Below, piece after piece: positions 1 through 6,726 of a stretch of 8,329 bases of DNA. The notes beneath the pieces were generated by a model that ran no database searches, had not been told where the DNA came from, and saw only the letters and a list, made by a program, of their open reading frames with translations. Every line of letters starts with the position of its first letter. Position 1 is the stretch's first letter. The translations under genes and the position numbers were made by a program. Where the stretch lies: the NCBI GenBank assembly GCA_937921835.1, contig CAKZVG010000097.1:1-8329 (forward strand), read 5' to 3'. The stretch comes from an uncultured Bryobacteraceae bacterium (GTDB lineage: Bacteria; Acidobacteriota; Terriglobia; Bryobacterales; Bryobacteraceae).

Positions 1-155
1 GTGCAGACCACGCTCGATTTGATCTCGGGCCTGCTTACCATCGCGGGCGGCTCGAATACGGACTCGAGATGGTCAAGGAATGCGGGCTGACCTGGCAGGA
101 CTTCTTCGTTCCCAAGCCGGGCGGCGAGAAAGCGATCGAGCGGCGCGGGCTTTAG
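1..155 (+). CDS. C-terminal fragment of an unidentified protein (5' end outside the window)
   Basis: An open frame enters from the left edge (first full codon at 3) and ends at TAG 153-155, giving the last 50 residues of a protein. The visible tail is well-mixed and protein-like, with segments such as RFDLGPAYHRGRLEYG and CGLTWQDFFVPKPG, and it ends in a charged stretch. The next gene's probable start follows 20 bp after the stop, which supports this frame as the real one. I do not recognise the family. The tail vaguely recalls the C-termini of PHP-type phosphoesterases, but no metal-binding motif is visible, so I do not assign it. The competing frame with an ATG at position 80 overlaps this stretch and reads as low-complexity Arg/Ala, which is typical of an out-of-frame reading in GC-rich DNA. 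Confidence 0.5.
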   Translation, partial: ADHARFDLGPAYHRGRLEYGLEMVKECGLTWQDFFVPKPGGEKAIERRGL

Positions 156-175
156 CCGCGGAACGGGCGCGGCGG

Positions 176-781
176 ATGGCACGTCCCAAGCTCATGCGGC
201 CATATCTCTGGGCGGCGGCGGCGCCGGTGCTGCTGGCGGCGGCCGGCGGCGGCTACCTGAGCGCCCGCGACAAAATCGCCGCCATCCAGCAGGAGCGCGT
301 GCCTCCCGGCGGCGAAGTGCGGCTCAGCGAACGCGAGGTGAACGAGTACGTGCGGGGCGAGATCCCCAACGTGGTGCCGGAAGGGGTCCGCAACGCGCGC
401 GTCACGCTGGCCAAGGACCGCGCCAGCGGCTATGCCCTGGTGGATTTCGTCAAGCTGCGCCGGGCCAAGGGGCGCGAGACCGGATGGTTGCTGCGCCAAC
501 TGATCGATGGCGAGCGCGCGGTCCACGTGCGGGCCCGGATCGTCTCGGGCGGGGGCCGGGCGACGGTATTCGTCGAACGCGTGGAACTGGACGGGATGGA
601 GATCGGCGGCGCCACGCTCGATTTCCTGGTCGACGCCTTCCTTCTCCCGCTCTATCCGGAAGCCAAGATCGGCCGGCCGTTCGAGCTGGGCTACAACGTG
701 GAACGCCTGGATGTGCGGCCGAATGAGGTGCGCGTGCACATCGGGAGCGCGGGAACCGCGCGCGCCACCCCCGGCTTCTGA
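176..781 (+). CDS. Small exported or membrane-anchored protein of unknown function (possible lipid-binding-type fold)
   Basis: This is a 201-residue protein starting at ATG 176. An in-frame ATG at 80 would add 32 Arg/Ala-rich residues that overlap the upstream gene, so 176 is preferred; ATG 194 is also possible. Residues about 9-28 form one hydrophobic segment after a basic start (MARPKLMRPYLW), consistent with a signal peptide or N-terminal anchor, so the rest should lie outside the cytoplasm. The mature part opens with a motif of the type VRLSEREVNEYV. It continues as alternating beta-like stretches (VTLAKDR, VHVRARIV, ATVFVERVEL, VRVHI). That pattern recalls bacterial LmeA/DUF2993-like or other BPI-like lipid-binding proteins, but this is shape resemblance only, with no diagnostic residue. 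It lies 14 bp upstream of the sulfatase and is probably in the same transcript. A conserved hypothetical with no assignable function is the safe reading. Confidence 0.65.
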   Translation: MARPKLMRPYLWAAAAPVLLAAAGGGYLSARDKIAAIQQERVPPGGEVRLSEREVNEYVRGEIPNVVPEGVRNARVTLAKDRASGYALVDFVKLRRAKGRETGWLLRQLIDGERAVHVRARIVSGGGRATVFVERVELDGMEIGGATLDFLVDAFLLPLYPEAKIGRPFELGYNVERLDVRPNEVRVHIGSAGTARATPGF

Positions 782-795
782 TACATTGCCGGAGT

Positions 796-2271
796 ATGAT
801 CCACCGGCGCGAATTTCTCTCCGGCCTGCTGGCTTCCGCCGCCGCACCCGCGGCCGGCGCACGCCGCCCGAACTTCATCGTAATTCTGGCCGACGATCTC
901 GGCTACGCCGATCTGGCCTGCTACGGCAGCCGGCGCAACCGCACGCCGCATCTGGACCGCATGGCCGCCGAGGGTGTCCGCTTCACCGACGCTTACGTTC
1001 CGGTACCCTACTGCGCGCCGTCGCGCGGGACGCTGCTCACCGGGCGCTATCCGTTCCGGCACGGCCTGGTGCGCAACCCCGCGCCCGACGCCGGCATTAA
1101 CGACGCCGGACTGCCGGCCTCCGAGATCACCCTGCCGGAGGCGCTCAAACCGCTCGGCTACACGAGCTCCTGCATCGGCAAGTGGCACCTGGGCCACACG
1201 CCCGAGTTCCTGCCGCGCACGCAGGGCTTCGACGAGTATTACGGGATCCTCTATTCCAACGACATGCGCCCGGTGCAGATCGTCCACAACGAGCGGGTCG
1301 TCGAGTATCCCGTGGTTCAGGCCAAGCTCACGCGCGATTACACCGAGCGCGGCAACCGCTTCATCGAACAGAACCGCGACAAACCGTTTTTCCTGTATCT
1401 GTCGCACGCCATGCCCCACAAACCCCTGGCGGCGTCTGAGGACTTCTACACGCCCGAGGTGCCCGGCAGCCTGTACACCAATGTGATTGAGGAATTGGAT
1501 TGGTCGGTGGGACAGGTGCTGCGGCGCGTGGCCGAGCTCGGCCTGGAAAAGGACACCCTGGTGGTGTTTCTCTCCGACAACGGGCCGTGGTTTGGTGGCG
1601 AGACGCCCTTCCGCGGGATGAAGTCGCGCACCTGGGAGGGCGGCCTGCGCGTTCCCCTGATCGCCCGCTGGCCGGGCCGGATTCCGGCTGGCCTGGTGTC
1701 CAGGGAAGTCTGTGGTTCCTGGGACCTCTTCCCCACGATCTGCTCGCTGGCCGGCGCGCAGGTTCCCAAGGACCGCGTCATCGACGGCCGCGACATCTTC
1801 CCGCTCATGACCACGCCGGGCGCGAAGTCGCCGCACGAGGCGATCTACTGCATGCAGGGCGAGCAGTTGCACGTGATCCGGTCGGGCAAGTGGAAGCTGC
1901 ACGTGCGTTCGGCGGGCGCCTCGACCACGCAGCCCGGCGCGGGCGCCGATTGGGTGGACCCGCGCGGCCCTGACGGCATCACGATCGTCGCGCAGCACGA
2001 GCAGGCCAGACCCAGCCAGCACCCCGGCCTACAGACCGGCGACGCGGCGAAGGAGATGATGCTGTTCGACCTGGAAACGGACCCGGGCGAACAGCGCGAC
2101 GTCGCCGCCCAGAACCCGGACGTAGTTCGCCGACTCAAGAGCATGTTCGACGCGGTGGACAAGCAGGTCCCCAAGATCCCCCCGCGTCCGCTCGGCCACG
2201 CGGCGCGCGGCGGCGTGCGCCGCCTCAAGGGAGGGGAACTGCGCTACGACCTGGAGCCCAAACGGCCGTAG
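796..2271 (+). CDS. Tat-exported formylglycine-dependent sulfatase (arylsulfatase family)
   Basis: This 491-residue enzyme should hydrolyse sulfate esters, probably on a sulfated glycan or aryl substrate, outside the cytoplasm. The N-terminus carries a twin-arginine motif (HRREFLSG, R4-R5), an Ala/Leu-rich h-region and a plausible cleavage site near residue 22. The catalytic domain follows at once with PNFIVILADD; D33/D34 are the first metal ligands. The sulfatase signature YCAPSRGTLLTG places the Cys converted to formylglycine at C73 (codon 1012-1014), with R77 in the motif. Further family landmarks are GKWHLG (K129, H131), SHAMPHKP (H204, H208), the metal pair D261-N262 in SDNGPW, and K276 before TWEGGLRVP. 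Near the C-terminus, FDLETDPGEQRDV is the usual arylsulfatase closing segment. Length is normal for the family. A GGAG lies almost directly before the ATG (791-794). No sulfatase-maturing enzyme is visible here. The natural substrate cannot be inferred. Confidence 0.93.
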   Translation: MIHRREFLSGLLASAAAPAAGARRPNFIVILADDLGYADLACYGSRRNRTPHLDRMAAEGVRFTDAYVPVPYCAPSRGTLLTGRYPFRHGLVRNPAPDAGINDAGLPASEITLPEALKPLGYTSSCIGKWHLGHTPEFLPRTQGFDEYYGILYSNDMRPVQIVHNERVVEYPVVQAKLTRDYTERGNRFIEQNRDKPFFLYLSHAMPHKPLAASEDFYTPEVPGSLYTNVIEELDWSVGQVLRRVAELGLEKDTLVVFLSDNGPWFGGETPFRGMKSRTWEGGLRVPLIARWPGRIPAGLVSREVCGSWDLFPTICSLAGAQVPKDRVIDGRDIFPLMTTPGAKSPHEAIYCMQGEQLHVIRSGKWKLHVRSAGASTTQPGAGADWVDPRGPDGITIVAQHEQARPSQHPGLQTGDAAKEMMLFDLETDPGEQRDVAAQNPDVVRRLKSMFDAVDKQVPKIPPRPLGHAARGGVRRLKGGELRYDLEPKRP

Positions 2272-2283
2272 TAGCTTTACTCG

Positions 2284-2321
2284 CGCGGGCTGCCCGGGTG
2301 GGCGCTGGCGCGCCGCCCGCG
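2284..2321 (+). terminator. GC-rich hairpin after the sulfatase (possible terminator)
   Basis: CGCGGGC (2284-2290) pairs perfectly with GCCCGCG (2315-2321). Inside it, GGCGC (2301-2305) pairs with GCGCC (2310-2314) around a 4-nt loop, leaving a 10-nt bulge on the left arm. The structure begins 12 nt after the sulfatase stop and lies in the largest gap of the window (2272-2423). No T-tract follows, so it is not a canonical intrinsic terminator; it could attenuate, stabilise the 3' end, or be chance in GC-rich DNA. Confidence 0.25.
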
Positions 2322-2423
2322 GCATTGCCGGGCTTTGATGTATCCTGTGACTTCGAAACCGGGCTGAGGACGGGCCTAGTTAAAGGAGCTTCCCGCTCCG
2401 GCGGGATCGCGCGCGGGCAGCCG

Positions 2424-4964
2424 ATGGCAGGGATCGAGAACCGGCGGGGAGAAAGGCGGAGTATCCGCGACACGCTTCGGGGTTGGCTCCGCTGGGCGGG
2501 CGGGAGAGAAGGGCCACTGCCCCCCGCGGTCCGCCAGGCCGAATTCCGGTTGACCTTCTCCCGTTTCCGCGAGATTCTCGCCCTCAATGACGGCATACTC
2601 TGCGTCATCTCCGAACTGGAGGAGAAGGCCTCCGGCCGGGTCCCGTTCGCCCTGCCGCCGGTTTTCGACAGACTGCGGCAGGCGCAACTCGATGCCGCGC
2701 TGATCGTCAAGAACCTGAACCAGATCGCCGGCCAGGGCCGGTATGCCGCGCTGTACGCGGCGCTGGGCCGCATCCAGGAGCAAATCCAGGCCATCGCGGA
2801 GCGCCAGAGCCCGGCGCCGGACGGGCCGCTGGTGCTTCCATTCCACGAGGTGCGGCAAGCGAGCGCGCCGCTGGCGGGATCCAAGGCGGCCGCGCTGGGC
2901 GAGTTGCGCGATGCGCTGGGTTTGGCCGTGCCCGGAGGTTTCGTGGTGACCACCAGCGCGTTTTTCCGCATGCTGCGCGCGAGCGGCCAGGCCGCCCAGG
3001 CCGCCAGCCTGGAGGCCGTTTTTGAGAAGGCCGGGCAGGCGGCGCTGGCCGAGGCCTGCGGACGGGTCCGGAAAGCCATTCTCCACACACCACCTCCCTC
3101 GGAGGTGGTCGAAGCGATGTCCGCCGCACGCCAGGCCAGCTTCGGCGCGCGGCGGCCGGCGCTGGCGGTGCGCAGCAGCGCCGTAGGAGAGGATACCGCC
3201 GCCTCGCATGCCGGCCAGTACCTCACCAGGCTCGACGTGCCCTACGGCGATCTCCCGCTAGCCTGGCGGGAAGTGGTGGCGAGCGCCTTCCACCCCGATG
3301 CGGTGGTCTACCGCTATCTCCGCGGTCTCCTGCTCGAGCAGGCGGCCATGGCGGTCCTGGTTCTCCCCATGTTGCGGCCCCGGGCGGCCGGCGTTCTGTT
3401 TACCCGGGACGCGAACGATCCGGCGCGGGACGCGATGGCGATCGCCGTGACGGGCGGCCGGGGCGATGCGCTGGTCTCCGGACGCACCGGCGCCATCGAA
3501 CTGACCCTGCGCGACGGCGAGGAAATCCCAGCGCCGCCCGCCGGGTTCATCCGTCCCTCGGATCTCGCGCAACTCAGGGAGGCGGCGCGCCGCATCGAGA
3601 AGCTCTTCGGAAGCCCGCAAGACGTCGAGTGGGCGGTCGAGGAAGACGGTCCGGTGTATTTCCTTCAAAGCCGGCCGCTGGCGCTGGCTCCTCCCCCGCG
3701 GGAAGAAGATCGGGAGACCGGCCTGGCGGATTCCGGCCCCAGCCCCCTGCTTGAAGGAGGCCACGTGGCGTGTCCGGGGATCGGAATCGGCCCCGTGCTC
3801 AAGCTGCCCGCCTCCGATCTCCCCGACGCGGTCCCGGTGGGGAGCGTTCTGGTTGCCCGGAACGCGCTGGTGGAACTGTCCCGCTTCCTGCCTTCCTGCG
3901 CGGCCCTGGTCACCGAAGTCGGGTCGCCGGCCTCGCACCTGGCGATTCTGAGCAGGGAGTGCGGCGTGCCGGCGCTGTTCGGCGCCGGCGGCGCGATGGA
4001 GCGCCTGGCCGCCGGCTCGCAGGTAACGGTGGACGCGTCGCGGCGGCGGGTTTTCCCGGGAGCGCTGCCGTTGAAGGAAGCCCGGCCGGACGCCAGGGGA
4101 AGGGTGAGCGGGACCGCGCCGCTGGCGGGTTCGCCGGCCGTGCGCCGGCTGCGGGAGCTGGCCGAGTGGGTCGTGCCGCTGCATCTCACCGATCCGACCG
4201 CTCCCGAGTTCGCGCCCGAGCACTGCCGCTCGCTGCACGATCTGACGCGCTTTGTTCACGAGAGCGTGTACCGCGCCATGTTCGGTTTCGCCGAAACGGT
4301 GCAAAACGATCTCCCGGCGCGGCAAGTTCTGGATCTCCGGCTGCCGCTGGCGGTGCACCTGTTCGACGTGGGCGGCGGATTGGCAGCCGCCGGCGGCGCG
4401 AAGGTTCCCCCCTCCGCCATCCGCTCCGAACCGATGCAAGCCTTCGTGCGGGGCTTGAGCGATCCGCGCATCGAGTGGGGGCGCCCGCGCAAGGTTTCGG
4501 CGGGCGGCTTCCTGTCGGTGGTGGGAGAGAGCATGATCGGAGGGCCGGCCGAAATTCAGGCGATGGCCGAGACCTCCTTCTGCGTGCTGTCCGCGAACTA
4601 CATGAACTTCGCGGTGCGCACGGGCTATCATTTTTCGACGATCGACACCTGGTGCGGCAGGGCGGAGACTCGCAATTACGTCCACTTCCATTTCGCCGGA
4701 GGCGGAGCCGGCGCGGAGCGCCGCGAGCGCCGCCAGCGTTTCCTGGTTCGCGTACTTGAGGAGTTGCGCTTTCAGGTGCGGCTCCGGGGCGACATCCTCA
4801 CGGCGCGGTTCGACAAGTTCGACCGCCCGCGCACCCTGGACGCTCTGGAACGCCTCGGCCGGCTCACGCTTTGCGCGCGGCAACTCGATATGCTGATGGA
4901 TAGCGACGCCCATGCCGAGGAATTCGCGAATGCCTTTCTCGCTGAGGATTACTCGCCTTTCTGA
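2424..4964 (+). CDS. PEP-synthase-like ATP-grasp/phosphohistidine protein with a non-canonical C-terminal domain
   Basis: This is an 846-residue, probably cytosolic protein. Residues about 20-130 are a helical N-terminal region. Residues about 140-420 are a PEP-synthase/PPDK-type ATP-grasp domain: GSKAAALGEL (K154), VPGGFVVTT, AVRSSAVGED (R250), AAGVLFTRD, GDALVSGR, DVEWA (E402) and FLQSRPL (Q415, R417). Residues about 440-545 are the swivelling domain; PASHLAILSRECGVPAL places the phosphorylatable His at H505 (codon 3936-3938). In this family ATP phosphorylates that His, which carries the phosphate to an acceptor domain. The acceptor expected here, the PEP/pyruvate TIM barrel, is absent. Residues about 565-846 instead form an unrelated domain with PEHCRSLHD (H600, C601, H605), H612, and GYHFSTIDTWCG (H736, D741, C744). 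PEP synthesis is therefore unlikely and the substrate is unknown. GTG 2298 is an alternative start, but its extra 42 residues look non-protein-like. A strong AAAGGAG at 2382-2388 is too far from ATG 2424 to serve it. The last 35 bp overlap the kinase gene. Confidence 0.9.
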   Translation: MAGIENRRGERRSIRDTLRGWLRWAGGREGPLPPAVRQAEFRLTFSRFREILALNDGILCVISELEEKASGRVPFALPPVFDRLRQAQLDAALIVKNLNQIAGQGRYAALYAALGRIQEQIQAIAERQSPAPDGPLVLPFHEVRQASAPLAGSKAAALGELRDALGLAVPGGFVVTTSAFFRMLRASGQAAQAASLEAVFEKAGQAALAEACGRVRKAILHTPPPSEVVEAMSAARQASFGARRPALAVRSSAVGEDTAASHAGQYLTRLDVPYGDLPLAWREVVASAFHPDAVVYRYLRGLLLEQAAMAVLVLPMLRPRAAGVLFTRDANDPARDAMAIAVTGGRGDALVSGRTGAIELTLRDGEEIPAPPAGFIRPSDLAQLREAARRIEKLFGSPQDVEWAVEEDGPVYFLQSRPLALAPPPREEDRETGLADSGPSPLLEGGHVACPGIGIGPVLKLPASDLPDAVPVGSVLVARNALVELSRFLPSCAALVTEVGSPASHLAILSRECGVPALFGAGGAMERLAAGSQVTVDASRRRVFPGALPLKEARPDARGRVSGTAPLAGSPAVRRLRELAEWVVPLHLTDPTAPEFAPEHCRSLHDLTRFVHESVYRAMFGFAETVQNDLPARQVLDLRLPLAVHLFDVGGGLAAAGGAKVPPSAIRSEPMQAFVRGLSDPRIEWGRPRKVSAGGFLSVVGESMIGGPAEIQAMAETSFCVLSANYMNFAVRTGYHFSTIDTWCGRAETRNYVHFHFAGGGAGAERRERRQRFLVRVLEELRFQVRLRGDILTARFDKFDRPRTLDALERLGRLTLCARQLDMLMDSDAHAEEFANAFLAEDYSPF
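4917..4922 (+). promoter_or_regulatory. Shine-Dalgarno site inside the PEP-synthase-like gene, deciding the kinase start
   Basis: GAGGAA lies 7 nt before ATG 4930, ideal spacing, and is itself within the coding sequence of the upstream gene. It favours 4930 over the in-frame ATG at 4912, which precedes it. Ribosomes finishing the upstream gene at 4964 would be close enough to re-initiate, so translation coupling is likely. Confidence 0.6.
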
Positions 4965-6726
4965 GAAGCTGGCGCGCAAGGCCGCCAAGTGGCGGCGTCC
5001 GGACGGTTCGATGAGCAAACCCGCGAGCGCAACGCCCGCCGTGGACGAGGCATCGTCCCCGGCCGCGCACCTGCAAACTCTGCGCTGGCGCCTCACTTTG
5101 CTGCTGATCGGCGCTTCGGTGCTGCCCATGGCGGTGGTCGGCCTTGGTGGATGGGTGGTCTTTCGCGGCCTGCTCGCCAGCCGGGTTGAGGAGCACCAGC
5201 GGACGATCGTGCACGACCACGCCCATGCGGTGGATCTCTTCCTGGCCGAGCGGCTGAACGCTTTGCGGCTCATCTCGGAGAGCTACAGCGAGCGCCAACT
5301 CAAGGATCCGGCTGGATTCCGGCTGGTGTTCGAGGCGCTGAACGGCACCTACGGCCAGTCGTTCCAGGACCTGGGCCTGATCGACGATCAGGGGCTGCAC
5401 GTTTCCTATATCGGCCCCTACGATCTCCTCGGCCGGAACTACCGCGACGCCGGCTGGTTCCAGCACGTGCGGGAAGAGGGGCGCTACATCAGCGACGTGT
5501 TTCTCGGTCTGCGGCGCGTCCCGCATTTCATCATGGCGGTGCGCCACGATCTGGAGGGAGGCCGTTTCTGGGTGCTGCGGGCTTCCATCAACTCGGAGGT
5601 TTTTGACCGGCTGGTCTCGCGCGGCATCGTCGGATCCAACGGCGACTGCTACCTCCTCGACCGGGAGGGGCGCTACCAGACGCGCCCCCGCAGCGGCGCC
5701 GAGGTCCTGAGCGTCAGCGGGGTCCCCACCGACACGCCTTCCAACGAGGTCCGGACCGTGAGGACCCGGAGCGGCGAAGGGCGGGCGATTCTGCGCACGA
5801 CGCAGTGGATCAAGGACGGGCAATGGCTGCTGGTGGCCGAGCGGGATCTCGCCGAGGTCGAGATGCCGCTTCACCTGGCGTTTGTTCGCGGCGCGATGGT
5901 TTTCGGGGTGGGCGTGCTGACCATTCTGGTGGTCACCGTCTTCACCACCAACCTGCTCTTCCGGATGCTGGCGCGCGCCGAGCGGCAGAAAAAGGAGTTG
6001 GACGCCCAACTGCTGCGCGCCGCCAAACTGGCGTCGGTCGGGGAAATGGCCACCGGAGTGGCGCACGAGATCAATAACCCCCTGGGAATCATCTTTTCCG
6101 AACAAACCAACATCGACGACCTGCTGCGGGAGATGGATCAGGACGACCCGCGTGTCCGGGAGATGCGCGAGTCGGTGGCCCAAACCTCCAAACAGATCCG
6201 GCGCTGCAAGACGATCACGCACAAGCTGTTGCAGTTCGGCCGCCAGGGAATCGCCAGCGGGGCGCTGATCGATTTGGGCCCGGAGTTGGCCGAGGTCGTC
6301 CGGCTCTTCGAGCGGCAGGCGTCGGTCAATAACATCTCGCTGGTGCTGGAAGTCGAGCCGGAATTACCCAAGGTTCTTATCAACGCGGGCGAGTTACAGC
6401 AGGTTCTTAGTAATCTGGTGAATAATGCCTTTCATGCCTTGCGGGAAAGCGGCGGCCTGGTCCTGATCTCGGCCTGGAGCGAGAACGGGAACGTGATGCT
6501 GGCCGTCGAGGACACGGGGCCGGGCATCCCGCCCCATGAACGCGACAAGGTGTTCGAACCTTTCTACACGACTAAGAGAATGGGGGAGGGCACGGGGCTC
6601 GGGCTTTCGGTTTGTTACGGCATCGTGGTAAAGTGGAACGGTCGCATTTACGTCGATCCCGAGTCGGACGGCGGGGCGCGGTTTATTATTCAGTTTCCCG
6701 CGGCGCCGTCCGGAGGCAATGCATGA
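4930..6726 (+). CDS. Membrane-bound Cache-domain sensor histidine kinase
   Basis: This 598-residue kinase senses a periplasmic signal and phosphorylates a response regulator, almost certainly the next gene's product. After a charged cytoplasmic N-terminus, TM1 spans about 55-78. The periplasmic sensor region (about 80-310) has Cache-type landmarks: LGLIDDQGLHVSYIGPYDL, YRDAGWF, YISDVFLGLRRVPHFI and YLLDREGRYQTRPR. This pattern is familiar from deltaproteobacterial sensor kinases. TM2 spans about 322-344. No HAMP is evident; a short charged helix leads directly into the dimerisation domain with the phosphoacceptor H379 in GVAHEINNP (codon 6064-6066). The ATPase domain has an N box (NLVNNAFHAL, from N495), a G1 box (EDTGPGIP, D528), an F box (FEPFYTTK, F542) and a G2 box (GEGTGLGLS, from G552), so the kinase looks active. 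It overlaps the upstream PEP-synthase-like gene by 35 bp and the downstream regulator by 4 bp. The ligand is unknown; many Cache domains bind small organic acids or amino acids. ATG 4912 and ATG 5011 are alternative starts. Confidence 0.93.
   Translation: MPFSLRITRLSEKLARKAAKWRRPDGSMSKPASATPAVDEASSPAAHLQTLRWRLTLLLIGASVLPMAVVGLGGWVVFRGLLASRVEEHQRTIVHDHAHAVDLFLAERLNALRLISESYSERQLKDPAGFRLVFEALNGTYGQSFQDLGLIDDQGLHVSYIGPYDLLGRNYRDAGWFQHVREEGRYISDVFLGLRRVPHFIMAVRHDLEGGRFWVLRASINSEVFDRLVSRGIVGSNGDCYLLDREGRYQTRPRSGAEVLSVSGVPTDTPSNEVRTVRTRSGEGRAILRTTQWIKDGQWLLVAERDLAEVEMPLHLAFVRGAMVFGVGVLTILVVTVFTTNLLFRMLARAERQKKELDAQLLRAAKLASVGEMATGVAHEINNPLGIIFSEQTNIDDLLREMDQDDPRVREMRESVAQTSKQIRRCKTITHKLLQFGRQGIASGALIDLGPELAEVVRLFERQASVNNISLVLEVEPELPKVLINAGELQQVLSNLVNNAFHALRESGGLVLISAWSENGNVMLAVEDTGPGIPPHERDKVFEPFYTTKRMGEGTGLGLSVCYGIVVKWNGRIYVDPESDGGARFIIQFPAAPSGGNA
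6712..6716 (+). promoter_or_regulatory. Shine-Dalgarno site for the response regulator
   Basis: GGAGG lies 6 nt before ATG 6723, within the end of the kinase gene. It fixes the start at the ATGA overlap; an upstream in-frame start candidate at 6612 would embed the extra residues in the kinase ATPase domain. Confidence 0.8.

Noticed and set aside
80..175. Upstream extension of the small exported protein to ATG 80
   Set aside because: It would overlap the plausible upstream reading frame that ends at 155 and would put 32 Arg/Ala-rich residues before an otherwise normal signal-like N-terminus.
691..2022. Long - strand open frame (443 codons) opposite the sulfatase
   Set aside because: It mirrors a sulfatase with all catalytic motifs on the + strand; its translation is rich in His, Arg and Ala without domains, as expected for the antisense of GC-rich coding DNA.
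2325..2346. Possible promoter TTGCCG ... TATCCT before the PEP-synthase-like gene
   Set aside because: The spacer is only 10 nt instead of about 17, so the two elements do not form a sigma-70 type promoter.
2338..2367. Nine-codon leader ORF (MYPVTSKPG) before the PEP-synthase-like gene
   Set aside because: It has no ribosome-binding site or attenuator-like codon run; an ORF this short is expected by chance.
2298..2423. GTG 2298 start for the PEP-synthase-like protein
   Set aside because: The added 42 residues look like translated intergenic DNA and include the hairpin region; ATG 2424 gives a basic, protein-like N-terminus. This choice is not certain.
3258..5273. Very long - strand open frame (671 codons) opposite the PEP-synthase-like gene and kinase start
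   Set aside because: It spans two well-supported + strand genes and their overlap, and its translation shows no recognisable motifs; it is a GC-skew shadow frame.
4864..6222. Long - strand open frame (452 codons) opposite the kinase
   Set aside because: The + strand encodes clear Cache and kinase motifs over the same bases; the antisense product has no recognisable domain.
6361..6430. AT-richer patch with a repeated GGTTCTTA inside the kinase gene, as an internal promoter
   Set aside because: No -35/-10 pair with acceptable spacing is found, and the stretch encodes the conserved N box of the kinase in frame.
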